From Motiliproteus sp965230185 (GTDB lineage Bacteria > Pseudomonadota > Gammaproteobacteria > Pseudomonadales > Balneatricaceae): a DNA stretch of 64,000 bases. The notes beneath the pieces were generated by a model. The model saw only the letters and a program-made list of their open reading frames with translations, made no database searches and had not been told where the DNA came from. A program made the translations under genes and the position numbers. Below are positions 45,801-53,659 of this stretch, piece after piece. Location: positions 186,001-250,000 of the forward strand of contig OZ245995.1 of assembly GCA_965230185.1 (NCBI GenBank), in the 5' to 3' direction. Numbering within the stretch: position 1 is the stretch's first letter; each line of letters opens with the position of its first letter.

Positions 45801-46814
45801 TCGCTGGAACAGCGGGTGGAGGAGCGTACGTCGGCGCTTAGTAACACTCTGATTCAGATGGAAAAAGAGATCGATCAGCGAATTCAGGTGCAGGAAGCGC
45901 TGGAGCATGAGCAGCAGGAACAGAAGCAGCTGATAGCTCGGCTTGAGGAGGCTCAGGGCCAGTTGCTGCAGTCGGAAAAGATGGCGGCCATTGGTCAGCT
46001 GGCCGCGGGAGTAGCTCACGAGATCAATAATCCGGTGGGATACATTAACTCCAACATCAGTACGCTGCGGCAGTATGTGGAGGATCTGAAGAAGCTGCTG
46101 GACGCTTACGGTCGGCTGGAGGGTGAAATGGAGCGCTCGGATCAGCAGCTGGAGGCGATCGGTCGGATCAAGGAGGAGATCGACTTTGATTATCTGCAGG
46201 AGGATATTGATAGTCTGCTGGATGAATCCATGGAAGGGGTGGGCCGGGTCCGCCAGATCGTCCGGGACCTGAAGGATTTCTCTCATGCCGATCAGGGGGA
46301 GTGGGAAACCGCCGATCTCCATCAGTGTCTGGACAGTACTCTGAATGTGGTCTGGAACGAGCTGAAATATAAGGCCGAAGTAGTCAAAGAGTATGGTGAG
46401 CTGCCGCCGGTCACCTGTCTTGCCTCGCAAATCAGTCAGGTGTTTATGAACCTGCTGGTTAACGCCGCCCACGCCATCAAAGACCGGGGGGTGATTACCA
46501 TTCGCACCGGTGATGCCGGCGATCGGGTCTGGGTGGAGGTCTGCGATACCGGTTCCGGTATCAGTGAGGAGCAGCAGAAGCGGATTTTTGAACCTTTCTT
46601 TACCACCAAGCCGGTAGGCAAAGGGACCGGGCTGGGATTGTCGCTCTCCTACGGCATTGTCGAAAAGCACGGCGGCAGCATCGACCTGCACAGTGTGCCG
46701 GGTGAGGGCAGTCGTTTTCGAATCTGGTTGCCAAAACAGCCACGCAACCAGCTTGATTCCTCTGAGTCCTCGCAACAGAACGGTGATGAGTCGCCTTCGG
46801 AGCGGGCCGGTTAA
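42834..46814 (+). CDS. CbrA-like sodium:solute symporter-GAF-PAS-histidine kinase
   Basis: 1326 residues. Residues 1-520 are a SLC5/SSS transporter core with about thirteen membrane segments (LSITVYATSWTFYGSVGLAS, GARRLDPTERHQGMMAALAV). A coiled region to about 690 is followed by a GAF domain (about 690-850), a PAS domain (about 860-985, FLDNTTAMIYLKDTEGRYLM), a long coiled coil and the kinase core with His1062 (GVAHEINNP) and GTGLGLSLSYGIV. CbrA links histidine transport to control of carbon-nitrogen use through CbrB; the CbrA-type N-terminus is clear, but the GAF domain and the missing cbrB suggest a variant of unknown input. The kinase core is very like that of the hemerythrin kinase upstream. 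Confidence 0.93.
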   Translation: MFETSTVLLIFFIYMGGLFLIALSVERNQALSAALARRPWVYALSITVYATSWTFYGSVGLASKSGLIFLPTYLGPTVAIGLWWILLRKMVRIKEKRSITSIADFISARYDRSQGVAMIVTLIALLGTLPYIALQLKAVVTSFSVITGAPETQLDWEGIGLWITLLLIAFTVLFGARRLDPTERHQGMMAALAVECFVKLLAFLAVGAFVTWQLFDGFGDLLNQLPPADRQQLTQVGDDQYQSYVRWMTVFFLSMAGILFLPRQFHTAVIENSNEEHIRTAIWLVPAYLLLMSLFVVPLAAAGRIQGLPPQLAEFFVLLLPMQADQNLLAILVFIGGLAAASGMIIVSSVTLATMSTNHLLLPLLNHFDSLHVLKRYLLPARWLAIACVLLFGYLFARELTAGRLLVNIGILGFCAALQFVPAIVGGLFWLRGNKTGAVLGLGAGFVLWFYTLMVPLLAQGGLLPMSWLSEGPAGIALLRPEALFGLERFDSVTHASFWSLFFNCGFYMLGSLLVRQRESELEMASAYVHALRFSTPGETGQESDSHIHKADKLQEATALLEHYFSEKIARSKIRQITEGMGIAEEEMISAGELLRFHRELERVLAGAIGAAAAHQAMKKHLSYSEVEHGQVSQVYAGILANLQLSPDELLERISYFEERDKAQKEHSRELEARVMERESEIRARKRAEKEAATALQSQQILNELLVLSLEPAPLQQILRRALKIIFSQPWLPDEPRGAVFLADNQQRRLEMVARQGLPEIESQCRVIDYDQCLCGKAAVLRKVIHSSEVDLSDGSFFPGVEQKGHYVVPVIADNELLGILMVYLPKEHQKNDREMLFLEAVASSLGGLIQRNRTEQALHDTQVRFQGFLDNTTAMIYLKDTEGRYLMVNGHFERVMRLCSEEVVGRRDAELFDSVAALPLHENDLQVIESGEAREFEELVPQDDGVHTWLSVKFPLRGRDGEIMAVGNISTDISGRIRTEEDLQMAYSSLEQRVEERTSALSNTLIQMEKEIDQRIQVQEALEHEQQEQKQLIARLEEAQGQLLQSEKMAAIGQLAAGVAHEINNPVGYINSNISTLRQYVEDLKKLLDAYGRLEGEMERSDQQLEAIGRIKEEIDFDYLQEDIDSLLDESMEGVGRVRQIVRDLKDFSHADQGEWETADLHQCLDSTLNVVWNELKYKAEVVKEYGELPPVTCLASQISQVFMNLLVNAAHAIKDRGVITIRTGDAGDRVWVEVCDTGSGISEEQQKRIFEPFFTTKPVGKGTGLGLSLSYGIVEKHGGSIDLHSVPGEGSRFRIWLPKQPRNQLDSSESSQQNGDESPSERAG

Positions 46815-47007
46815 GGCCTGCTCCGAAGGCTTCCCTGAGTTATTCCGAAAATTATCCTAAATATTCAGCGGACCATGCCGATGCTATGAAAAAGGGAGGA
46901 TATTCGTTAAATATCAGGAAATAAGCCGCAGAAGTTGCTTTTTCGCCTGAATATGCGATTATCCCGCCCGATAATTCATGGTAAGTACGTACTAACGGGA
47001 TGCGTCA

Positions 47008-47133
47008 ATGAAGAAAGGACCGGACCTGATTCTGATTCTGGTTGTCGTATTTGTGGTGGGATTCGTGATCACCACCGTCAGCCAGTCGGATCTGCAACTG
47101 GCCGCAGTCGTCGGTCAGGCCATCAACAGCTGA
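47008..47133 (+). CDS. 41-residue single-pass membrane protein
   Basis: ATG 47008 (GGGA at 46997-47000, seven bases ahead) to TGA 47131-47133. The sequence is a short basic start (MKKGPD), one hydrophobic segment of about 19 residues (LILILVVVFVVGFVITTV) and a polar tail with SQSDLQLAA. It is convergent with fau and four bases from its stop. A weak promoter-like pair TTGCTT 46935-46940 and GATTAT 46957-46962 is upstream. Family not recognised. Confidence 0.6.
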   Translation: MKKGPDLILILVVVFVVGFVITTVSQSDLQLAAVVGQAINS

Positions 47134-47136
47134 CCA

Positions 47137-47721
47137 TCAGCTCAGATAGAGCTGACGATCGGTTGCCACTCCGGCCAGCGGGATGTCCCAGCTGGCCAGC
47201 TCCAGCTTCTCTGTCTTCTGAAAATCATGGGCCAGTCCCAGCAGCTTCGGCCCCTTCATGCCCGCCATACGGTGCTTGTAGGCGAATGTCCGATCATAGT
47301 AGCCGCCTCCCATACCCAGACGCCCGCCCTCTTCATCGAAAGCGACCAGTGGCAGCAGCACCAGATCGAGCCCCCAGGCGGGCACCCTTGGATTGTGAAT
47401 CGCGCAGGGTTCTTCGATTCCATACTGATTACGGGTCATGACGCAGCCCGGTCGATAGCGCACAAACCACAGCCGGTTGTGGCGGACCGGATGCAGTACC
47501 GGCAGATAGCACTCCTTACCGGTGGCGATGGCCCAGTCAATCAGGGGACGGGCGGAGATCTCGCCATCGCTGGCCAGGTAAAACCCCAGTCGCTTCCGTG
47601 ACAGTAGCAGCGGGTGGCGGCTCAGCAGCTGTTTCAGATGATCAGCCGCCATGGCCTGTTGCTGATGACTCAGGGCCCGGCGCGCTTTACGCATCTGGTT
47701 ACGAAGTTGTTGACGGTCCAT
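47137..47721 (-). CDS. fau: 5-formyltetrahydrofolate cyclo-ligase
   Basis: Converts 5-formyl-THF, an inhibitor, into 5,10-methenyl-THF using ATP. 194 residues from ATG 47721 (MDRQQLRNQMRKARRAL); the longer frame to 47904 runs through the 6S RNA gene and is not used. Folate/ATP motifs DLVLLPLVAFDEEGGRLGMG and GGYYDR are intact. It lies downstream of 6S RNA and zapA on the same strand, the conserved order zapA-ssrS-fau. Confidence 0.96.
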   Translation of the reverse strand: MDRQQLRNQMRKARRALSHQQQAMAADHLKQLLSRHPLLLSRKRLGFYLASDGEISARPLIDWAIATGKECYLPVLHPVRHNRLWFVRYRPGCVMTRNQYGIEEPCAIHNPRVPAWGLDLVLLPLVAFDEEGGRLGMGGGYYDRTFAYKHRMAGMKGPKLLGLAHDFQKTEKLELASWDIPLAGVATDRQLYLS

Positions 47722-47852
47722 AGATGTCTGGCTCGGCTGCAGAAATATCAGAAGAGTCGCCAAGATTACTGGCTGTAGTTCCCGTCGACAAGGGCTGTCG
47801 GGTCTGCTGTCGTAATGACCGGGAAAAGTGGCGCATGGAGGCAGAAGCAGAT

Positions 47853-48032
47853 AAGACTCCCCGCAGTGCCGGTGCTGATGTCGGCCCTGAACCCGAGGGT
47901 TCAAGGTGGCGGTTCCCGAGACATGTTAGGCTTTCCGTCATGCGGACATGCACATCGATGCCTTCTGAGAACCTCCGGGGTGTTAATTATCGGCTCGAGG
48001 GACTGTACCAGCTGCCGCACACCTCAGGGAGT
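47853..48032 (-). ncRNA. ssrS: 6S RNA (SsrS)
   Basis: About 180 nt, read on the minus strand. 6S RNA mimics an open promoter and sequesters sigma-70 RNA polymerase in stationary phase. The segment near the 5' end (ACAGTCCCTCGAGCCGATAA) matches E. coli and Pseudomonas 6S (CAGTCCCCTGAGCCGATA), and the 3' side has CACCTTGAACCCTCGGGTTC followed by AGGG, as in CACCTTGAACCAAGGGTTC. The ends ACTCCC and GGGGAGT pair to close the rod. The place between zapA and fau is the conserved ssrS locus. End positions are estimates. Confidence 0.93.
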
Positions 48033-48039
48033 GCGGACC

Positions 48040-48067
48040 ATTATACGCTTCACCGGGCTAATGTCAG
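48040..48067 (-). promoter_or_regulatory. 6S RNA promoter
   Basis: On the minus strand CTGACA (48067-48062) and TATAAT (48045-48040) with a 16-base spacer; transcription would begin near 48032, the inferred 5' end of 6S RNA. Confidence 0.75.
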
Positions 48068-48202
48068 GTCTTGAAAAATCCGATGTCTGTGCTATGAGCG
48101 GGAGGGTGCTGCCCCCGGAATCAACCGAATTCCGGCTACAGGCTGAGACAAAAAAAGGCCGGAACGGGCGTCGGCAGCAGTGCAGAGGAAGGGACTGCCA
48201 GG

Positions 48203-48496
48203 TTATTCAGAGTCGGGCAGAATGTCGCTGATTCTGGCATCCAGCTCACGGGTTCGCTGACGCATCTCATCCAGCTCTTTACGGGCCTGCAGCAGTTCGT
48301 GAGACAGATTAAGAGCGGCCATCACCGCTATCCGGTCCAGGCCGTAGACCCGACCGCCCGCTTTGATCTCCCGCATTCGCTGATCCAGCAGCCGGGCCGA
48401 CGCGGTCAGTTCCGCCCGGGCGCCTTCCGGACAGCTGATGAGAAACTCCTTGTCCAGGACACGTATAGCTACGTTGTTCTCATCTCTCTGCATCAC
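48203..48496 (-). CDS. zapA: Cell division protein ZapA
   Basis: 97 residues. FtsZ-binding protein that bundles Z-ring filaments. N-terminal strand-helix (VAIRVLDKEFLISCPEGARAEL), then HELLQARKELDEMRQRTRELDARI, a coiled coil that dimerises and tetramerises the protein. The start overlaps the upstream gene by four bases (ATGA type), so it is coupled to it. It is the first annotated partner in the zapA-ssrS-fau order. Confidence 0.94.
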   Translation of the reverse strand: MMQRDENNVAIRVLDKEFLISCPEGARAELTASARLLDQRMREIKAGGRVYGLDRIAVMAALNLSHELLQARKELDEMRQRTRELDARISDILPDSE

Positions 48497-48699
48497 TGCT
48501 GCTCCATGGCTTTCAGCCGGCTGATCATGGCCTCAACCTTTGAGCGGGTGTTGTCCCGGGTCTGCAGCAGTTGTGCCCTTTCTGCCTTCCATTCAGCGTC
48601 GCGTTTCAGCAGCTGTGCGTTTTCCTGCTGCAGCGTCTGACAGCGGCTGATCAGACGTTCGATCTGCTGTTCCAGATGCTCAAAAATCTGTTCTGCCAT
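48493..48699 (-). CDS. ZapB-like coiled-coil protein (TIGR02449 type)
   Basis: 68 residues, almost wholly one coiled coil (IFEHLEQQIERLISRCQTLQ, then QENAQLLKRDAEWKAERAQL). Length and place directly ahead of zapA match the small TIGR02449/ZapB-like proteins of gammaproteobacteria that act at mid-cell with ZapA. Sequence alone cannot prove the role because coiled coils look alike. Confidence 0.8.
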   Translation of the reverse strand: MAEQIFEHLEQQIERLISRCQTLQQENAQLLKRDAEWKAERAQLLQTRDNTRSKVEAMISRLKAMEQQ

Positions 48700-48874
48700 G
48701 CGTCCCCCGACAGGCGATCAATAAAACCCAACAACTATACTCAGGCACAGATTCAAGGGCAATCTTTGCTCGCTCAGTTCATGGCTCTGAACAGGTGGAA
48801 ATGCTAGGATTAGCTACCCTTTACTCCTTTTTACGGAGGCGTCGGACAGCGCTTCCCGGCTGACAGGTATACAG

Positions 48875-49465
48875 ATGTTAAATAAGGACTCTTCGGATAA
48901 TTCCCTGCCGGATTTCGACAGCCTGGCTAACCAGTTTCTGCAGGCCGGCGCCCTCGGGTCGCCAGCTGAACTGCATGGCTGTCTCTGCGGCCACCTGGCG
49001 GCTGGAGGGCGTTTCGAAGGTACCGACTGGCTGGTGTCGGCGGCGACGATGCTGGAACTGGGCAGTATTGAACAGGAGGAGCTGGCGGCAGCGCTGCAGC
49101 GCCTGTATCAGGTCAGTCTGGGCCAGTTGTCGGGGGGGGATTTTGACTTCGTGCTGCTGATGCCGGATGAAGATGCCGCCATGACACAGCGGGCCGAGGC
49201 GCTGGGCCAGTGGTGTCAGGGCTTTATCAGCGGTTATGGTATGGCCGGCGGCAGTGTCGATGGGCTGGGTGAGGATGCCCGGGACGCGCTGCAGGATATG
49301 GTTCAGATTTCCCAGATCGCCATCGATCAGGAAGAGGATGACGGTGACGAGGCTGATTTTACCGAGGTCTATGAGTATGTCCGGATGTCTTCTCTGCTGA
49401 TCTATTCTGAATGTAATGCGCCGGCACCGGAGCAGGGCGCTCCGGCGGATGCACCGCTCCACTGA
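48875..49465 (+). CDS. ygfB: YgfB family protein (UPF0149)
   Basis: 196 residues. All-helical UPF0149 protein: LPDFDSLANQFLQAGALGSPAELHG, CLCGHLAAGG, and GQWCQGFISGYGMAGG are diagnostic; the acidic stretch EEDDGDEADFTEVYEYVRM closes the domain. In Pseudomonas a YgfB homologue modulates beta-lactamase expression; in general its job is not settled. First gene of the ygfB-pepP-ubiH-ubiI run, divergent from the ZapB-like gene with 175 bases between. Confidence 0.93.
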   Translation: MLNKDSSDNSLPDFDSLANQFLQAGALGSPAELHGCLCGHLAAGGRFEGTDWLVSAATMLELGSIEQEELAAALQRLYQVSLGQLSGGDFDFVLLMPDEDAAMTQRAEALGQWCQGFISGYGMAGGSVDGLGEDARDALQDMVQISQIAIDQEEDDGDEADFTEVYEYVRMSSLLIYSECNAPAPEQGAPADAPLH

Positions 49466-49476
49466 AGAACCCGGTT

Positions 49477-50805
49477 ATGAAGCTACCAATGACTGAATAT
49501 CCGCGCCGGCGGCAGCAGCTGATGGCGCAGTTTGACGACAGCACGGCGCTGCTGGTGCCGGCTGCGACACTGGTCAGCCGTAATCGCGATTCCGAATATG
49601 CGTTCCGGCAGAACAGTGACTTTCTTTATCTGAGTGGTTTTCCTGAGCCCGACGGGCTGTTGCTGTTACTGCCTTCAGGCGATGGCAATGGCCGCTCAGT
49701 GCTGTTCTGTCTGCCCCGGGATCGGGAAAAAGAGATCTGGAACGGCTACCGCTTCGGGCCGGAGGGCGCCGTGGCTGAATTCTCGCTGGATGAAGCCTGG
49801 TCGCTGGAGCAGCTGGATGAAAAGATGCCGGAGCTGCTGGATGGCCGCACTACCCTCTACTACCCGCTGGCGCAGACCGGCGGGCTGGGGGATCAGATTG
49901 CCGGCTGGCGGCGACAGATTCAGGCCAGACACCGCAGCGCTGAAACGGTTCCCCAGAAGCTCTGTAACCTGGAGCCGTTACTTCATGAGATGCGGCTGAT
50001 CAAAAGCCCGGCCGAGCAGAAGCAGATGCGAGCCGCCGGGCAGTTGTCCGCCACTGCCCATACCGAAGCCATGCGCAGCTGTCGAAGAGGCATGATGGAG
50101 TATCAGCTGGAAGCGCTTATTCTCTACCACTTCGCCGATCATGGCGCTCGCTGGCCGGCGTACAACAGCATCGTCGGCGGTGGCGCTAACGGTTGCATAC
50201 TGCACTACACCGAGAATCGTGATCCGCTGCGCGATGGTGAGCTGGTGCTGATCGATGCCGGCGCTGAGCTGGATGGTTATGCCGGCGACATTACCCGGAC
50301 CTTTCCCGTCAATGGATGCTTCAGTGACGAACAGCGGGCCCTTTACCAGCTGATCCTTGATGCCCAGCTGGCCTCGATCGCCGAGATCCGTCCCGGCACC
50401 AGCTGGAACCGTCCTCATGAAGTCGCCGTTCAGATTCTCACGGAAGGGCTGGTAAGACTGGGCCTGCTGGAAGGCGAGCCGGATGAGCTGGTGGCTGCGG
50501 AAGCGTACCGACCGTTCTATATGCACCGCACCGGTCACTGGCTGGGGCTGGATGTGCATGATGTCGGTGAATACAAGGTCGATGGCGACTGGCGACCGCT
50601 GCAGCCGGGCATGGTGCTGACCGTCGAGCCGGGACTCTATATCGCGCCGGACTGTGAAACAGTGGAAGCTCGCTGGCGTGGTATTGGCATACGGATCGAA
50701 GATGACGTGCTGGTGACCGCCGACGGCTGTGAGGTGCTGACGGCCGCGGTGCCGAAAGATATTGCCGGGATAGAAGCGCTGATGCGGGAATCGAGCGATG
50801 GCTGA
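49477..50805 (+). CDS. pepP: Xaa-Pro aminopeptidase PepP
   Basis: Dimetal peptidase that releases N-terminal residues from Xaa-Pro. 442 residues: N-terminal creatinase-like domain with YPRRRQQLMAQF and QNSDFLYLSGFPEPDG, catalytic pita-bread domain with DAGAELDGYAGDITRTFP (two metal Asp), HRTGHWLGLDVHDVG (metal His), VEPGLYIA (Glu) and RIEDDVLVT (Glu). A second possible start at ATG 49489 removes four residues. Precedes ubiH as in E. coli. Confidence 0.97.
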   Translation: MKLPMTEYPRRRQQLMAQFDDSTALLVPAATLVSRNRDSEYAFRQNSDFLYLSGFPEPDGLLLLLPSGDGNGRSVLFCLPRDREKEIWNGYRFGPEGAVAEFSLDEAWSLEQLDEKMPELLDGRTTLYYPLAQTGGLGDQIAGWRRQIQARHRSAETVPQKLCNLEPLLHEMRLIKSPAEQKQMRAAGQLSATAHTEAMRSCRRGMMEYQLEALILYHFADHGARWPAYNSIVGGGANGCILHYTENRDPLRDGELVLIDAGAELDGYAGDITRTFPVNGCFSDEQRALYQLILDAQLASIAEIRPGTSWNRPHEVAVQILTEGLVRLGLLEGEPDELVAAEAYRPFYMHRTGHWLGLDVHDVGEYKVDGDWRPLQPGMVLTVEPGLYIAPDCETVEARWRGIGIRIEDDVLVTADGCEVLTAAVPKDIAGIEALMRESSDG

Positions 50806-50850
50806 GAATGTCGGGCCTGACGCCGCTGAATCTGATACAGGAAGTCTGTT

Positions 50851-52146
50851 GTGAAATCCCACTACGATATTGCCATTATCGGCGGCGGCATGGTCGGCGC
50901 CAGTTTTGCCGTTTCGCTGCTGAGCGTGGCCCGGCGTTACTCATTGAGGATCGCGCTGTTCGAATCCTTTCCCCTGCCGGAAGCCGGTGCGCAGGAGTTG
51001 CAGCCCAGCTACGATGCCCGTTCCACTGCGCTTTCGTTCGGTACCCGTAAGCTGCTGGAACGGATGGGTGTCTGGCAGGCGCTGAGCCGGCAGCTTGCGC
51101 CGATCCGTCATATTCGTGTCTCCGATCGTGGCCATTTCGGCTCGGTGCGACTGGATGCTGAATCTCAGCAGGTACCGGCGCTGGGCTATGTGGTTGAAAA
51201 CCGCTGGCTGGGACAGGTGCTGCTGAACCGGCTGGCTGAGGAGCCGGGTTCACCGGTTGAACTGTTCTGTCCGGCTGAAGTGATAGCGGCCGAACCCCGG
51301 GGGCAGGGCATGCTGCTGCAGGTGGAACATGACGGAGAGACAGGCGATCTGTCTGCGGATCTGGTGGTGATGGCCGATGGCGGCCGCTCCGCGTTGCGGG
51401 AGAAGCTGGCCATCGACTACAGCCAGTCCGATTACGATCAGTATGCGCTGATTGCCAATATCAGCCCGGACCGTCCCCATGGCAACATCGCATACGAACG
51501 CTTTACCGCTTCCGGACCGATGGCGCTGCTACCGCTGACCGATGATGCGGAGGGGCGGCCTCGCTGTGCGCTGATCTGGAGTTTGCCGCTGGAGAGTATC
51601 GACGAAGCCATGGCCTGGGACGACCAGCAGTTTCTGGACCGGCTGCAGGCTCAGTTTGGTTACCGGGCCGGCGCCTTCCGACAGGCCGGCGAGCGCCACT
51701 GCTACCCGCTGAAGCTGATGCGGGTGCGAGAGCAGGTGCGTCAGGGCATGGTGGTACTGGGTAATGCCGCCCATACGCTGCACCCGATCGCCGGCCAGGG
51801 TTTTAATCTGGCGCTGAGAGGCGCGCTGACGCTGACTGAGCGGCTGGTTGCTACCGTTGCGGCCGGTAAGTCTCCCGGAGAAATTGCACAGCTGAGCGCC
51901 TTTGAAGAGTCGCTGTGCTGGGATCAGGATAAAACCATCGGTTTCAGCGATCAGGTCACCCGGGTGTTTTCGACTGATGCGACGGCGGCAGTCGTGGCCC
52001 GCAATCTGGGTCTGATCGGTATGGATCTGCTGCCCGGACTGAAGCGCTGGTTCGGGCACAGCGCCATGGGGCTGGATGTGCCGGCGCCGGAATTCCGGAC
52101 TGAAGGGATAGCAGGGGACAGAGATGCAGGACAGGGCATTGGATAA
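50851..52146 (+). CDS. ubiH: Ubiquinone hydroxylase UbiH
   Basis: FAD monooxygenase of ubiquinone synthesis (C1 hydroxylation in E. coli). 431 residues from GTG 50851 with the dinucleotide loop AIIGGGMVGASF, the DG motif MADGGRSALRE and the GNAAHTLHPIAGQGFNLALRG motif, all characteristic of the UbiH/UbiI/UbiF group. Between pepP and ubiI, so named UbiH by position; sequence alone does not fix which ring carbon is hydroxylated. Its 3' end overlaps the possible ubiI start. Confidence 0.93.
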   Translation: MKSHYDIAIIGGGMVGASFAVSLLSVARRYSLRIALFESFPLPEAGAQELQPSYDARSTALSFGTRKLLERMGVWQALSRQLAPIRHIRVSDRGHFGSVRLDAESQQVPALGYVVENRWLGQVLLNRLAEEPGSPVELFCPAEVIAAEPRGQGMLLQVEHDGETGDLSADLVVMADGGRSALREKLAIDYSQSDYDQYALIANISPDRPHGNIAYERFTASGPMALLPLTDDAEGRPRCALIWSLPLESIDEAMAWDDQQFLDRLQAQFGYRAGAFRQAGERHCYPLKLMRVREQVRQGMVVLGNAAHTLHPIAGQGFNLALRGALTLTERLVATVAAGKSPGEIAQLSAFEESLCWDQDKTIGFSDQVTRVFSTDATAAVVARNLGLIGMDLLPGLKRWFGHSAMGLDVPAPEFRTEGIAGDRDAGQGIG

Positions 52147-53497
52147 AGGGTCGGAATCGATGGCAGCGCAACCGCAGCGGGATGTCGATGTCGCTATAAT
52201 CGGCGGCGGACTGGTTGGACTGACCCTGGCCTGTGCCCTGGGTGGCAGTGATCTCAGGGTGGCGGTGATCGAACCGCAGTCGCGGCAGCCCGACGAATAC
52301 TGGACCCGGGCGAAGGCCTGTTGTCAGCCGACGGAGTCTGCTTCAGCGCTGGCTGACGCCCGCTATGATCCCCGGGTCAGCGCCCTGACCCTGGCTTCCG
52401 AGCAGATACTGCGCAACCTGGGAGCCTGGCCGCTGATCGCTGAACTGAGAGTATGTCCCTACCAGCGTATGCATGTCTGGGACGGAGAGGGAACTGCCGC
52501 CATCGATTTCAGTGCCGCCGAGATGTATCAGCCACATCTTGGCCACATTATTGAAAACCGGGTAACCCTGGCTTCGCTGTACCGGGTGCTGGCTGATCAT
52601 GACAACCTTGAGCTGATGACCGGGTGCGCACTGCAGTCACTGTCCGAGCCCCGGCGGGCTGAGCACGGAGAGGGCTGCAGACGAACACTGACGCTGTCGG
52701 ACGGCAGCCGGCTGGGTGCCCGGCTGGTGGTGGCCGCCGATGGCGCCCGTTCGGTGACCCGCCGGCTGGCCGGGCTGACCATCAGCGAATGGGATTATCA
52801 GCATCACGCTATTGTCACCACGGTGACGATGGAACGTGAACATCAGTTCACCGCCTGGCAGCGGTTTACAGAAGATGGCCCGCTGGCAATGCTGCCGCTG
52901 GCGGATGCCGGGGGGAATGACAATGTGATCTCGATTGTCTGGTCCACCTCCCCGGATCAGGCCCGGGAGCTGATGGCACTGGACGATACCCGTTTTGGCA
53001 ACGCTCTGGCGGAGGCCTTCGAGCAGCGGCTGGGTGCGGTCACAGCCTGTGATCAGCGCTTCTGTTTCCCTCTGGTTCAGCGCCACGCGCCCGATTATGT
53101 GGATCAGGGCGTCGCACTGGTGGGGGATGCCGCCCATACTATTCATCCGCTGGCCGGCCAGGGGGTGAATCTTGGTTTCCTGGACGCGGCGACGCTGGCC
53201 GAAGAGCTGTTGCTGGCGATGGAGAAGCGGGTCGATTTTGCCGATCGTGACTGGCTGCGCCGTTATCAGCGCCGCCGTCAGGGCGAGAACCTGCGAATGA
53301 TGGGGCTGATGGCCGGTTTCAGGCATCTCTATGGTCAGGTGCCACCGCCGCTGCAGTGGCTGCGAAACCTGGGAATGCAGCAGGTGAATTCACTGGCGCC
53401 GCTGAAGCAGTTTTTTGCCGGTCGGGCGATGGGGCTGGAAAGTGGGCGTCCGGAGCTGGCCCGGCCCCGGGAGCAACGCCGGCAGGAGATCAGCTGA
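52124..53497 (+). CDS. ubiI: Ubiquinone hydroxylase UbiI (VisC)
   Basis: Second FAD hydroxylase of the pair, 457 residues (C5 hydroxylation in E. coli UbiI). VAIIGGGLVGLTLACAL, VAADGARSVTR and LVGDAAHTIHPLAGQGVNLG are intact; an insert relative to UbiH near residues 55-75 (DEYWTRAKACCQPTESASALADA) is unusual for the family. ATG 52124 overlaps the ubiH stop by 23 bases; ATG 52160, 14 bases past it, is an alternative start. Followed by gcvT, as in E. coli. Confidence 0.93.
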   Translation: MQDRALDKGSESMAAQPQRDVDVAIIGGGLVGLTLACALGGSDLRVAVIEPQSRQPDEYWTRAKACCQPTESASALADARYDPRVSALTLASEQILRNLGAWPLIAELRVCPYQRMHVWDGEGTAAIDFSAAEMYQPHLGHIIENRVTLASLYRVLADHDNLELMTGCALQSLSEPRRAEHGEGCRRTLTLSDGSRLGARLVVAADGARSVTRRLAGLTISEWDYQHHAIVTTVTMEREHQFTAWQRFTEDGPLAMLPLADAGGNDNVISIVWSTSPDQARELMALDDTRFGNALAEAFEQRLGAVTACDQRFCFPLVQRHAPDYVDQGVALVGDAAHTIHPLAGQGVNLGFLDAATLAEELLLAMEKRVDFADRDWLRRYQRRRQGENLRMMGLMAGFRHLYGQVPPPLQWLRNLGMQQVNSLAPLKQFFAGRAMGLESGRPELARPREQRRQEIS

Positions 53498-53589
53498 AGC
53501 TGCTATCCTGTTGAATTGACTGTTGCACGGCTGTACATTCAGATACATACAGCGGCTCCGTGGGGAGTCGCCGGGGCAGATCGGAATCC

Positions 53590-53630
53590 GGCCGGACTTG
53601 ACTGACCGGCCACCGTTACAAGTCCGGTCA
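53590..53630 (+). promoter_or_regulatory. gcvT leader with mutually exclusive hairpins
   Basis: Three pairings compete: GGCCGG 53590-53595 with CCGGCC 53606-53611; CCGGACTTG 53592-53600 with CAAGTCCGG 53619-53627; TGACCGG 53603-53609 with CCGGTCA 53624-53630. The arms share bases, so only some can form at a time, as in attenuators and riboswitch expression platforms. The glycine riboswitch core was not recognised. Confidence 0.45.
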
Positions 53631-53659
53631 TCAGGAAGAATCCTGGATGAGAGAGCTCT

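Larger units (their letters stand above)
47722..48202 (-). other. zapA-fau interval carrying 6S RNA
   Basis: 481 bases without protein genes. They hold the 6S RNA gene (47853-48032) and its promoter. About 130 bases follow 6S before fau, and about 135 bases lie between zapA and the 6S promoter. Confidence 0.85.

Noticed and set aside
45174..46775. Minus-strand frame of 533 residues
   Set aside because: Antisense to the kinase part of the CbrA-like gene, which has clear motifs in its own frame.
53498..53659. Glycine riboswitch ahead of gcvT
   Set aside because: The conserved aptamer segments (GGAGAG, GGGGCAA-type core) were not found; only competing hairpins are reported.
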